13,049 nt of DNA from Rhodanobacter sp. UBA5168 (lineage in GTDB: Bacteria > Pseudomonadota > Gammaproteobacteria > Xanthomonadales > Rhodanobacteraceae). The position numbers were made by a program, and so were the translations under genes. Of the stretch, positions 1 through 9,070 are shown in pieces. The notes beneath the pieces were generated by a model. It was not told where the DNA came from, did not search any database, and saw nothing but the letters and a program-made list of their open reading frames with translations. Location: positions 7,248 through 20,296 of the forward strand of contig DHXA01000016.1 of NCBI GenBank assembly GCA_002413455.1. Reading direction: 5' to 3'. The number at the start of each line of letters is the position of its first letter. Position 1 is the first letter of the stretch.

Positions 1-41
1 AGCGCGACATGGTGGATGGCACCCAGCAACGGCTTGCTCAT
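1..41 (-). CDS. VOC/glyoxalase-fold protein, N-terminal fragment
   Basis: Only the first 13 codons are in the window; the gene continues past the left edge. The reading frame opens with ATG at 41-39 and reads MSKPLLGAIHHVA, with a following partial Leu codon. A short lead followed by IHHVAL is how many vicinal-oxygen-chelate (VOC) proteins begin, for example E. coli YaeR, where the first His of the motif is a metal ligand at the start of the first beta strand. The start lies 7 bases after the epmA stop on the same strand, so it would be the third gene of a ligA-epmA operon. No strong Shine-Dalgarno sequence is visible, so translation may depend on coupling to epmA. Family assignment from 13 residues is tentative; a different protein with this N-terminus, or a chance ORF, is possible. 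Confidence 0.5.
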   Translation of the reverse strand, partial: MSKPLLGAIHHVA

Positions 42-48
42 GGTCGAC

Positions 49-1004
49 TCATGCCTGGTTGAAGGCGAAGGCGAGCACGTCGGCAATCGCATCGGTCTCG
101 GCCAGGCACATCAGCAGGCGTTCCACGCCGAGTGCCACGCCGGCGCAATCGGGCAACGCGCCGAGCACACCGAGCAGGCGTTCGTCGATCGGAGTTTCGC
201 GCAGGCCGCGGCGGCGACGCACGGCGTTGTCGCGCTCGAAGCGTCCACGCTGCTCTGCTGCATCATTCAACTCGTGATAGCCGTTGGCCAGCTCGTTGCG
301 CCCCAGGTACAGCTCGAAGCGCTCCGCCAGCGGCGGCTCGCCGGGTCGGATCCTGGCCAATGCGCACTGCGTCGCCGGGTAATCGTGGATCAGCGTGATG
401 CGGTCACGGGGAAACGACGGCTGCAGCTTGTGCGTGATCAGCAGATCGAGCCAGTCGTCTCGCTCCAGGCCCGCCGGGCCGATGTTGTACTCGGCCAGCG
501 GTGCGCGCAGTTCTTCGATCGGCGCATGCGAAGGATCGATGCCCAGCTCGTCCAGAAACAGCTGCCGGTAACTCTCGATCCGCACCTCGGCGCGTCGCCC
601 GACCATCGCCAGCGCGGCCTCGACGAGGGCAACCGTTTCCTGCATCAGGCGACGATGGTCCCAGCCGACGCGATACCACTCCAGCATGCTGAACTCGGGA
701 TTGTGCCGACCGCCGGCCTCGCCATTGCGAAACACCCGGCCCAGCTCGTAGCAGTCGCCAACCCCGGCAGCGAGCAGGCGCTTCAACGGGAACTCCGGCG
801 AGGTGCGCAACCAGCGTTCGCGCGCGCCGGCATCGACGTGACCGCTGAAGGTCGTGCTGAAGCTCTCGATGTTCGGGTCGGTGTTGCCGGCGGCGGAAAG
901 GATCGGTGTCTCCACTTCCAGCACCTGACGGTCGGCGAAGAACCCCCGGATCAGCGCATAGAGCCGTGCACGCAGATGCAGCGAGGCCAACCGATCCGTA
1001 TCCA

Positions 1005-1005
<1 letters not shown>
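49..1005 (-). CDS. epmA: EpmA, elongation factor P-(R)-beta-lysine ligase (PoxA/GenX)
   Basis: This class II lysyl-tRNA-synthetase paralogue activates (R)-beta-lysine with ATP and attaches it to a conserved lysine of elongation factor P. The modification helps ribosomes pass polyproline stretches. The protein is 318 aa, close to the roughly 325 aa of E. coli EpmA. It has only the catalytic core and lacks the N-terminal anticodon-binding domain of LysRS. Motif 1 is VETPILS (31-37). Motif 2 runs from ELGRVFRN to RHNPEFSMLEWYR (87-112). Motif 3 is GVALGVERLLM (289-299), with Ala where LysRS has Gly, as is typical of EpmA. The start at 1005 is chosen over an ATG at 1056 because it overlaps the ligA stop (TGATG), matches the family length and follows GAGGCGAG. 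Co-transcription and translational coupling with ligA are likely. The partner genes efp and epmB are not in the window. Confidence 0.93.
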
Positions 1006-3509
<2,504 letters not shown>

Positions 3510-3511
3510 TC

Positions 3512-4138
3512 ATGCGCACAAAACGATACCTTGCATGCCTGGCCGCCATGACCATCTCCGGCACCGCCATGGCGAGCGGTGGCCCACTCGGCATCGACCA
3601 CCGCATTCACTACGACAACAGCGGCATCTGGAATCGCCGCGACCAGAACGCGCTGATGTACGGCACCATCATTACCGTGGGCGCTGGCGCACTCGCGTTC
3701 GGCGACAACGACAAGTTGGGCGACACGTTCTGGCGCTCGGTCGATGCCATGGTGATCTCCGGTGTCGGCGCGCAGGCGATGAAATACACCTTCCAGCGCG
3801 AGCGACCTTCTCAGACCGACAACCCCAACCGCTTCTTCCAGGGTGCGCATGCGAAGAGTTTCCCCAGCGGAGAGGTCGCCGCGATTTCGGCGGCGGTAAC
3901 TCCGTTCATGGTTGCCTACGGCGACGACCATCCAGCGGTTTATGCGCTTGCCCTGCTGCCGGTCTACGACGCGGTGGCGCGGGTCAAGACCCGCGGACAC
4001 TGGCAGAGCGACGTGCTGGTGGGCGCAGCGCTCGGCACTGGTGTCGGCCTGTGGGCCGCTCATCGACAGTCACCGTTGATTGTCGGCTGGTTGCCGGGCG
4101 GTTTTCAGGTGGGCTTCGTGCACCACTTCAAACCATGA
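3512..4138 (+). CDS. PAP2-family (acid) phosphatase, exported, with PSGE variant motif
   Basis: Members of the PAP2/vanadium-haloperoxidase superfamily remove phosphate from lipid or other phosphomonoesters and pyrophosphates through a phospho-histidine intermediate. The predicted protein has 208 residues from ATG 3512. A signal peptide is visible: positive MRTKR, a hydrophobic core, then a likely cut after AMA (res. 19-21). The three superfamily motifs appear in order: K91-x6-R98-P99, PSGE at 118-121 in place of PSGH, and R157-x5-H163-x3-D167, with Ala rather than Ser before R157. The nucleophilic His163 and phosphate-binding Lys and Arg residues are present, but the acid His of motif 2 is Glu. 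It probably works in the periplasm or attached to a membrane. The substrate cannot be told from sequence. It converges on rnk with a 4-base gap. An alternative start at 3494 adds six residues. Confidence 0.87.
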   Translation: MRTKRYLACLAAMTISGTAMASGGPLGIDHRIHYDNSGIWNRRDQNALMYGTIITVGAGALAFGDNDKLGDTFWRSVDAMVISGVGAQAMKYTFQRERPSQTDNPNRFFQGAHAKSFPSGEVAAISAAVTPFMVAYGDDHPAVYALALLPVYDAVARVKTRGHWQSDVLVGAALGTGVGLWAAHRQSPLIVGWLPGGFQVGFVHHFKP

Positions 4139-4142
4139 TGCC

Positions 4143-4553
4143 TCAGCGGTGGAAGTGTCCGGCCGCTTCCGGCTGGTAACTGATTTCCAGCACCTTCAGG
4201 CGACGCTTGTGTCCATCCGGGGTTGGCCAGTCGATCTGCTGGCCGCGCGCCAGGCCCAGCAACGCGCTGCCCACCGGTGCCAGAATCGACACTGTGCCCG
4301 GTGCACCGGCCGCCGCCGGATATACCAGGGTCAGGGTGAGCTTCTCGCCGCTGCTCTGGTCCGTGAACGTGACAGTGGAGTTCATCGTCACGGTGTGCTC
4401 AGGCATGGCAGCGGGCTCGACCACTTCGGCGCGATCGAGCTCCGCACGCAGCGCATCGAGCTTTGCAGCTTCGGCGGCAGGCAATCGCTCCAGCAACGCT
4501 TCAATGCGCTCCAGGTCGATGCGGGAAACGGTGATCGGTGGTTTGCTGCTCAT
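4143..4553 (-). CDS. rnk: Rnk, nucleoside diphosphate kinase regulator (GreA/GreB-like)
   Basis: Rnk belongs to the GreA/GreB C-terminal family. It binds RNA polymerase and in E. coli was named for its effect on nucleoside diphosphate kinase levels. The protein is 136 aa, the same length as E. coli Rnk. Residues 1-50 form a short charged helical N-terminus, too short to be the full Gre coiled coil. Residues about 50-130 form the FKBP-like Gre C-terminal domain, with the signature ILAPVGSALLGLARG followed by IDWPTPDG. The start codon at 4553 is preceded by CAGGAAAAGCC, a usable Shine-Dalgarno sequence. The gene is convergent with the PAP2 gene and divergent from the MFS gene. Its leader carries two hairpins, described separately, that could control expression. 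GreA or GreB themselves are excluded by the short N-terminus. Confidence 0.93.
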   Translation of the reverse strand: MSSKPPITVSRIDLERIEALLERLPAAEAAKLDALRAELDRAEVVEPAAMPEHTVTMNSTVTFTDQSSGEKLTLTLVYPAAAGAPGTVSILAPVGSALLGLARGQQIDWPTPDGHKRRLKVLEISYQPEAAGHFHR

Positions 4554-4570
4554 GGCTTTTCCTGATGCTT

Positions 4571-4586
4571 GCGGCTCTCCTGCCGC
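4571..4586 (-). promoter_or_regulatory. Small hairpin in the rnk leader with SD-like loop
   Basis: On the minus strand the leader reads GCGGC-AGGAGA-GCCGC, giving a 5-bp GC stem and a 6-base loop that is a near-perfect Shine-Dalgarno sequence. It lies 17 bases upstream of the rnk ATG. A second purine stretch, AGGAAA, lies between the hairpin and the start and is better placed for initiation. The loop could be a decoy or standby ribosome site, or chance. Confidence 0.4.
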
Positions 4587-4593
4587 ACAAAAG

Positions 4594-4625
4594 CACGCGC
4601 CGGAACGAAACCGTCCCGGCGCGTG
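4594..4625 (-). terminator. Terminator-like hairpin in the rnk leader (possible attenuator)
   Basis: The arms CACGCGCCGG and CCGGCGCGTG pair perfectly over 10 bp. After one mismatch, ACG pairs with CGT around a four-base loop. On the minus strand the hairpin is followed by CTTTTG, the short T-run expected of an intrinsic terminator. On the plus strand no T-run follows. It lies 40 bases upstream of the rnk start codon and does not follow the end of any minus-strand gene, so it would act within an rnk leader transcript rather than end another gene. If the rnk promoter lies between the hairpin and rnk, the hairpin would be outside the transcript. Confidence 0.5.
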
Positions 4626-4738
4626 GGTCGTGAATGGCCGCCATGACTATCTGGGCATGACTGGCTGATGAAACAAGGCTGACTCTGCTGATACCACCTG
4701 TGAAAAGCAAGCTGTCATAGCAGGTATCATGCGGGGCC
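4626..4738. promoter_or_regulatory. Divergent promoter region of rnk and the MFS gene
   Basis: This spacer is clearly less GC-rich than the coding DNA around it. On the plus strand a TATCAT hexamer (4725-4730) resembles a -10 box but lies only 8 bases before the MFS ATG, so a transcript from it would have almost no leader. On the minus strand TTGTTT (complement of 4671-4676) and GATAGT (complement of 4646-4651) are a weak pair with a 19-base spacing. An interrupted dyad, TGATACC (4689-4695) and GGTATCA (4723-4729), spans the region and overlaps the plus-strand -10-like box. Confidence 0.4.
4689..4729. repeat. Interrupted inverted repeat upstream of the MFS exporter
   Basis: TGATACC and its exact inverse GGTATCA are separated by 27 bases. 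Next to the arms, CACCTG and CAGG could extend pairing with a 3-base offset. The right arm covers the TATCAT -10-like hexamer and ends 9 bases before the MFS start codon. The layout is what one would expect of an operator for a local repressor, but no regulator gene lies next to it. Confidence 0.35.
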
Positions 4739-6223
4739 ATGCCTCACCAAGCCGCCGCGGACCCCCACGCTGCCGCCGCTGCTGTCTCCACGTCAGCGAC
4801 GGCCTCCGCCGATTTGTCCGGGATTTCGTCGCGCGAGCGCTTCCGTGGCCTGTTGTGGCTGGTCGCTGCGGCGTTCTTCATGCAGGCGCTGGATTCGACC
4901 GTGGTCAACACCGCCGTACCGGCGATGGCCGAAGCGCTGGCGGTGACGCCGCTTGGCATGCGCACCGCGTTGACCAGTTACGTGCTGACCCTGGCGATCC
5001 TGATTCCCGCCAGCCCCTGGTTGTGCGATCGCCTCGGCACGCGCCGCGTGTTCGGCATCGCCATCGTGGTGTTCGGCGTGGGCTCGTTGCTGTGCGGCCT
5101 GGCGCAGACGCTGCCGCAACTGGTGGCGGCGCGCGTGCTGCAGGGCATCGGCGGCGCCTCGCTGATGCCGGTGGGCCGCTATGTATTGGTGCGCAGCATC
5201 GACAAGCACGAGTTCGTGCGCGCGATGAGTACCGTGGCCACCTTCGGTCTGCTCGGTTCGGTGCTGGGACCGTTGCTCGGCGGCGCGCTGGTGCAGTTCA
5301 CCTCGTGGCGGCTGATCTTTCTGATCAACGTGCCGGTGGCGATCGCCGGCGTGTGGATGAACAAGCGCGACATGCCCGACTACCGGCTCGATCGCGCCAA
5401 CCGTTTCGATCTGCTGGGCTTCCTGCTGTTTGCCGCCGCCTCCGCCTTGCTGCTGACCGCCTCGGAACTGGCCGGCAGCCATCCGGTGCCGTGGATGCGG
5501 ATCGGTTTGTGCGGCATGCTCGCGCTGCTGCTGGGCGCGGTCTACGTATGGCACAGCCGGCGCACGGCGTATCCGGTGGCGGATCTCCGGCTGCTGCGTG
5601 TGCGCAGCGTGTGGGTGGCTTTGGCTGGTGGCCTGTTCACCCGGCTCGGCATCTCCGGCATGTTCCTGCTGCTGGTGCTGTTTCTGCAGGTGGGCTGTGG
5701 CTGGTCGCCGCTTATGGCCGGGCTGATGATGGTGCCGCAGGCGATGGGTTCGATCAGCGCCAAATGGATGATCAACCGGGCTCTGGTCCATTACGGCTAT
5801 CGGCGCCTGTTGCTCGGCAACACGGTGATCGTGGCCGTGCTGCTTGCCGCGTTCGCCCTGCTCGGGCCGACTTCGCCGGTCTGGCTGATTGTCTTGCTGA
5901 CGTTCGGCTATGGCTGTTTCTCGGGCTTGCAATACACCGCGATGAACACGCTGATCTACCACGATGTGGATATCCAGCATGCCTCGATGGTCTCGTCGAT
6001 GGCCTCGACCGTGCAATACCTCGCCATGAGCTTCGGCATCGCGCTGGCCACCTTGCTGATGGAGGCGCTGCTGCAAGGCCATGCCCATGACGACTATGTC
6101 GTGGCGTTCCGCTGGACGGTATTGTTGCTGGCCGCGATCACGGCCGCGGCGAGCCGCGTGTTCAGCAGGCTCCGTGCCGACCGCCCGCCGGCCGCCGCGG
6201 CGGAGACACCGGCAGGCCCGTAG
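4739..6223 (+). CDS. MFS transporter, DHA2 (14-helix) drug exporter type, MdtD/HsrA-like
   Basis: This inner-membrane proton-driven exporter has 494 residues, a usual length for the DHA2 family. After a 35-residue Ala-rich cytoplasmic tail, about 14 hydrophobic segments follow. Family motifs are visible: LDSTVVNTAVPAM at 51-63 (motif D1), CDRLGTRR at 96-103 (motif A after helix 2), RVLQGIGGA at 132-140 (motif B, helix 4) and GSVLGPLLGGAL at 173-184 (motif C, the antiporter motif of helix 5). The second half repeats a fold with SPLMAGLMMVP (323-333). Overall resemblance by eye is closest to E. coli MdtD and HsrA. Substrate is unknown. The ATG at 4739 has no good Shine-Dalgarno sequence, and a TATCAT box lies 8 bases upstream, so the message may be leaderless. 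The tail after residue 478 is Pro/Ala-rich. Confidence 0.9.
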   Translation: MPHQAAADPHAAAAAVSTSATASADLSGISSRERFRGLLWLVAAAFFMQALDSTVVNTAVPAMAEALAVTPLGMRTALTSYVLTLAILIPASPWLCDRLGTRRVFGIAIVVFGVGSLLCGLAQTLPQLVAARVLQGIGGASLMPVGRYVLVRSIDKHEFVRAMSTVATFGLLGSVLGPLLGGALVQFTSWRLIFLINVPVAIAGVWMNKRDMPDYRLDRANRFDLLGFLLFAAASALLLTASELAGSHPVPWMRIGLCGMLALLLGAVYVWHSRRTAYPVADLRLLRVRSVWVALAGGLFTRLGISGMFLLLVLFLQVGCGWSPLMAGLMMVPQAMGSISAKWMINRALVHYGYRRLLLGNTVIVAVLLAAFALLGPTSPVWLIVLLTFGYGCFSGLQYTAMNTLIYHDVDIQHASMVSSMASTVQYLAMSFGIALATLLMEALLQGHAHDDYVVAFRWTVLLLAAITAAASRVFSRLRADRPPAAAAETPAGP

Positions 6224-6291
6224 CGGCAGCGGCCCGCGAGCGCCTGATACGCTGTGCGGCGATCACCTGCAACTGCCCCCGAGGATCTTCC
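6224..6291 (+). promoter_or_regulatory. MFS-nhaD spacer with -10-like box and nhaD ribosome site
   Basis: The 68-base spacer holds TGATACGCT, in which TACGCT (6248-6253) resembles a -10 hexamer, with no recognisable -35 box. GAGGA (6281-6285) lies 6 bases before the nhaD ATG and is a good ribosome binding site. No terminator with a T-run follows the MFS gene, so read-through into nhaD remains possible. Confidence 0.35.
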
Positions 6292-7686
6292 ATGCGCTGG
6301 TTCGCCACCCTGGCCGCCATGTTTGCCAGCACGCCGGTATTCGCCGCCGAATCCGGCGCCGACGTGAACTTTCATCTGGTGCAGCATCCGGTCGGGTGGA
6401 TCGCGCTGACGCTATTCGTGCTGGCCTATGTGGCGGTGATTTTCGAAGAGCGCATCCACATCGCCAAGTCCAAACCGGTGATGCTGGCGGCGGCCTTGAT
6501 CTGGGGCATGATCGCCTGGAAAACCGGCAGCATCGGGGGTGACGCCGTGCTGAGCCGGCAAGCCTTCGAGACGATGTTCCTCGAGTACGCGGAGATCTTC
6601 TTCTTTCTGGTCGTGGCGATGACCTATGTCACCGCCATGGGCGAGCGCGGCGTGTTCGAGGCGCTGCGTTCGCAGCTGACCCGGCGCGGTTTCAGCTACC
6701 GCTCGCTGTTCTGGATCACCGGCCTGCTGGCGTTCCTGCTTTCGCCGGTGCTGGACAACATGACCACCGCGCTGGTGATGTCGGCGGTGATCCTGGCCGT
6801 CGGCGCAGGCAACGCACGCTTCATCACGCTGGCGATGATCAACCTGGTGGTGGCGGCGAATGCCGGCGGCGCCTGGAGCGCCTTCGGCGACATCACCACG
6901 CTGATGGTGTGGCAGGCGAACAAGGCGCAGTTCTTCGATTTCTTCCGGCTGTTCTTTCCCGCGGTGGTCAATTGGTTGATACCCGCGCTGATCATGTCCT
7001 TCGCCCTGCCCGGCGGCAGGCCCGCTGGCGCCGACGGCCATGGCCAGATCAAGCACGGCGGCATCAGCATCTGCCTGACGTTTGCGCTCACCATCGCGAT
7101 CACCGTGGCCGGTCGCCAGTGGCTCGGCATGCCTGCGGCGTACGGCATGCTGACTGGTCTGGCATTGCTCAACCTGGTGGCCAGCCGCATCGACTACCGT
7201 CAGCGCCACTACGCGCTGGCGCAAGGTGTGGAGGAACAGGGCTATTCGATCTTCCGCATCATCGCCAACGCCGAGTGGGACACGCTGCTGTTTTTCTACG
7301 GCGTGTTCGCCTGCGTCGGTGGACTGGCTGCGCTCGGCTATCTGGAGCTGGCCTCGCACGAACTCTACGGCAACCTCGGTCCGACCACGGCCAACGCCGC
7401 AATGGGTGTGCTCTCGTCGGTGGTAGACAACATCCCGATCATGTTCGCGGTGATCAAGATGAATCCGCCGATGGATGGCGCGCAGTGGCTGCTGATCACG
7501 CTGACCGCCGGTGTCGGCGGCAGCCTGCTGTCGGTCGGCTCGGCTGCCGGTGTTGCGCTGATGGGCGCGGCGCGCGGGCAGTACACTTTCATGAGCCATC
7601 TGCGCTGGAGCTGGGCGATCGCGCTGGGCTACGTCGCCAGCATCGCGCTGCATCTGTGGATGACCGCCACGCTGTTCGGCGGCTGA
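6292..7686 (+). CDS. nhaD: NhaD-type sodium/proton antiporter
   Basis: NhaD exchanges cytoplasmic Na+ or Li+ for external H+ and supports growth in alkaline or saline conditions. The protein has 464 residues and is hydrophobic throughout. The N-terminus (1-19, ending in a FAA-type site) looks like a signal sequence or first helix. The two inverted halves each carry the diagnostic motif: LSPVLDNMTTALVM at 150-163 (D155, N156) and SSVVDNIPIMFAVI at 375-388 (D379, N380). Further family features are NAGGAWSAFGDITTLMVW (190-207) and GSLLSVGSAAGVALMG (410-425). The start is supported by GAGGA 6 bases upstream. The gene is followed, after 81 bases, by a second antiporter of another family in the same direction. 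A general ion-transporter or ArsB-like role is less likely given the paired motifs. Confidence 0.92.
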   Translation: MRWFATLAAMFASTPVFAAESGADVNFHLVQHPVGWIALTLFVLAYVAVIFEERIHIAKSKPVMLAAALIWGMIAWKTGSIGGDAVLSRQAFETMFLEYAEIFFFLVVAMTYVTAMGERGVFEALRSQLTRRGFSYRSLFWITGLLAFLLSPVLDNMTTALVMSAVILAVGAGNARFITLAMINLVVAANAGGAWSAFGDITTLMVWQANKAQFFDFFRLFFPAVVNWLIPALIMSFALPGGRPAGADGHGQIKHGGISICLTFALTIAITVAGRQWLGMPAAYGMLTGLALLNLVASRIDYRQRHYALAQGVEEQGYSIFRIIANAEWDTLLFFYGVFACVGGLAALGYLELASHELYGNLGPTTANAAMGVLSSVVDNIPIMFAVIKMNPPMDGAQWLLITLTAGVGGSLLSVGSAAGVALMGAARGQYTFMSHLRWSWAIALGYVASIALHLWMTATLFGG

Positions 7687-7688
7687 GT

Positions 7689-7716
7689 CGGTCGCGATCA
7701 CGACCTGCCGCGACCG
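7689..7716 (+). terminator. Hairpin just after nhaD, possible weak terminator
   Basis: CGGTCGCG and CGCGACCG form a perfect 8-bp stem around a 12-base loop, beginning 2 bases after the nhaD stop. No T-run follows, so it does not meet the usual definition of an intrinsic terminator. It could stabilise the nhaD 3' end or assist Rho-dependent ending. A separate TAGCAT box (7733-7738) after it suggests that the next gene may have its own promoter. Confidence 0.35.
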
Positions 7717-7767
7717 CGACAGCACGGCCGTGTAGCATCCGGACATCGCCCGAAGGAACGACGACCG

Positions 7768-8976
7768 ATGCACCATGCCGCCGACATCCTGCTTACCCTG
7801 TTCATCATCTTCGTCGCTGCCCAGGTCGGCGCGGAGATCGCCCAGCGTCTGAAGCTGCCCGGCGTGGTCGGCGAGATCGCCGCCGGCTGCGTGGTGGGCC
7901 CGTCGCTGCTGGGCTGGCTCACTCCGGAGCAGATCCTGCCCGGCACCCCGCTGGACGTGCTGGCCGAGATCGGCGTGGTGCTGCTGCTGTTTTCGGTCGG
8001 CCTGGAAACGCGGCTGGACGACCTGAAGAAGGTCGGCAAGAGTGCCATGCTGGTCGGCGTGCTCGGCGTGATTGTGCCGTTCGGTGCTGGCGCGCTGTGG
8101 GCGCATGGCGAAGGTTTCGAATGGATCAAGTCGATGTTCGTGGCAGCAGCCTTCGTCGCCACCTCGGCCGGCATCACCGCGCGTGTGCTGCAGGAACTCG
8201 GCGTGCTGCAACGCATCGAGAGCCGGGTGATCCTGGGCGCCGCGGTGATCGACGACATCCTGGCCATGCTGCTGCTCGGCGTGGTGTCGTCGCTGCAGGG
8301 CGGCGGCTCGCTGGACCTGCAGTCGCTGCTGTTGACCCTGGCCGGTGCGATCGGCTTCGTGGCGATCATCGGCTGGGGCGGCGCGAAGGTGATGCGCCAC
8401 CGCTCGGCGTGGCTGGAGGCACCGATCAATCCGCATTCCGCGCTGACCGTGGTGCTGGCGATCTGCCTGGGGCTGGCCTGGCTATCGACCCGTTTCGGCC
8501 TGGCTGCGATCATCGGCGCGTTCCTCGCCGGCATGATCGCTTCGGAAACCCGTCAGCGCGACGAGCTGGAACATCAGACCTTGCCGCTGCTGTCGTTCCT
8601 CACCCCGTTCTTCTTCGTGGTGACCGGCGCCAAGGTCAACCTGGCGGAACTGGCCAGCGTCGATGCACTGGTGATGCTGGCGATCGTTACCGCGATCGCG
8701 ATCGTGTCCAAGCTATTCGGTGGGTTCCTGGGTGCGTTGTCGCTGGGCCGGCGCGCCGCCACCATCATCGGCTTCGGCATGGTGCCGCGCGGCGAGGTAG
8801 GCGTGGTGATTGCCAGCCTGGGGCTGGCCGCCGGCGTGTTCAGCGACCGCATTTACGCCATCATCGTGGCGATGTCGCTGCTCACCGCCATGGTTACGCC
8901 GCCGGTGCTGGCGTGGCTGCTGAAGCGGGACGACAGCCCGGATCTCACGGCCGGGCGGCCCGACGTGAAAGGCTGA
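7768..8976 (+). CDS. CPA2-family cation/proton antiporter (Kef/NapA type, no RCK domain)
   Basis: This membrane protein of 402 residues has the fold of bacterial CPA2 exchangers. The first hairpin region includes RLKLPGVVGEIAAG (27-40) and GPSLLG (44-49), typical of Kef/NapA proteins. The ion-binding aspartate pair is VIDDILAM (D162, D163), the two-Asp form found in electrogenic Na+/H+ exchangers such as NapA. Lys314 in SKLFGG and Arg341 in VPRGEVG match conserved positions of helices 10 and 11. There is no C-terminal RCK/TrkA domain, unlike KefB and KefC, so glutathione-gated K+ efflux is not expected; Na+/H+ or K+/H+ exchange is. AAGGA (7753-7757) lies 10 bases before the ATG. It follows nhaD and may be co-regulated with it. 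Ion preference is inference. Confidence 0.9.
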   Translation: MHHAADILLTLFIIFVAAQVGAEIAQRLKLPGVVGEIAAGCVVGPSLLGWLTPEQILPGTPLDVLAEIGVVLLLFSVGLETRLDDLKKVGKSAMLVGVLGVIVPFGAGALWAHGEGFEWIKSMFVAAAFVATSAGITARVLQELGVLQRIESRVILGAAVIDDILAMLLLGVVSSLQGGGSLDLQSLLLTLAGAIGFVAIIGWGGAKVMRHRSAWLEAPINPHSALTVVLAICLGLAWLSTRFGLAAIIGAFLAGMIASETRQRDELEHQTLPLLSFLTPFFFVVTGAKVNLAELASVDALVMLAIVTAIAIVSKLFGGFLGALSLGRRAATIIGFGMVPRGEVGVVIASLGLAAGVFSDRIYAIIVAMSLLTAMVTPPVLAWLLKRDDSPDLTAGRPDVKG

Positions 8977-9070
8977 ATCGGCTGCCCTCGCCGGCGCCTC
9001 GAAGCCGTTTCCCCGTCGGGACCGGACTGGGAATATGCTGGACGGCGCTGCTGTGTTTCAGGGGAAGGCC
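8977..9070 (+). promoter_or_regulatory. Spacer before the response regulator with -10-like box
   Basis: The 94-base gap contains TATGCT (9034-9039), similar to a -10 hexamer, 31 bases before the GTG start. No clear -35 box or terminator with a T-run was seen. The spacing would give a leader of about 25 bases containing the strong purine ribosome site at 9060-9068. Confidence 0.35.
9060..9068 (+). promoter_or_regulatory. Ribosome binding site that sets the GTG start of the response regulator
   Basis: AGGGGAAGG ends 2 bases before GTG 9071, and its AGGGGA core is 5 bases from it. It would lie inside the coding frame if the ATG at 9035 were used. That ATG has no ribosome site and overlaps the -10-like TATGCT box, so GTG 9071 is preferred. 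Confidence 0.65.

Noticed and set aside
6412..8436. Minus-strand open frame of 674 codons opposite nhaD and the CPA2 gene
   Set aside because: His/Gln/Arg-rich composition, crosses two real genes and their spacer, and has no domain. It is an antisense shadow.
8688..8704. GCGATCGC-type short palindrome inside the CPA2 gene
   Set aside because: It follows from Ala-Ile codons (GCG ATC GCG ATC) in a membrane helix; it has no regulatory position.
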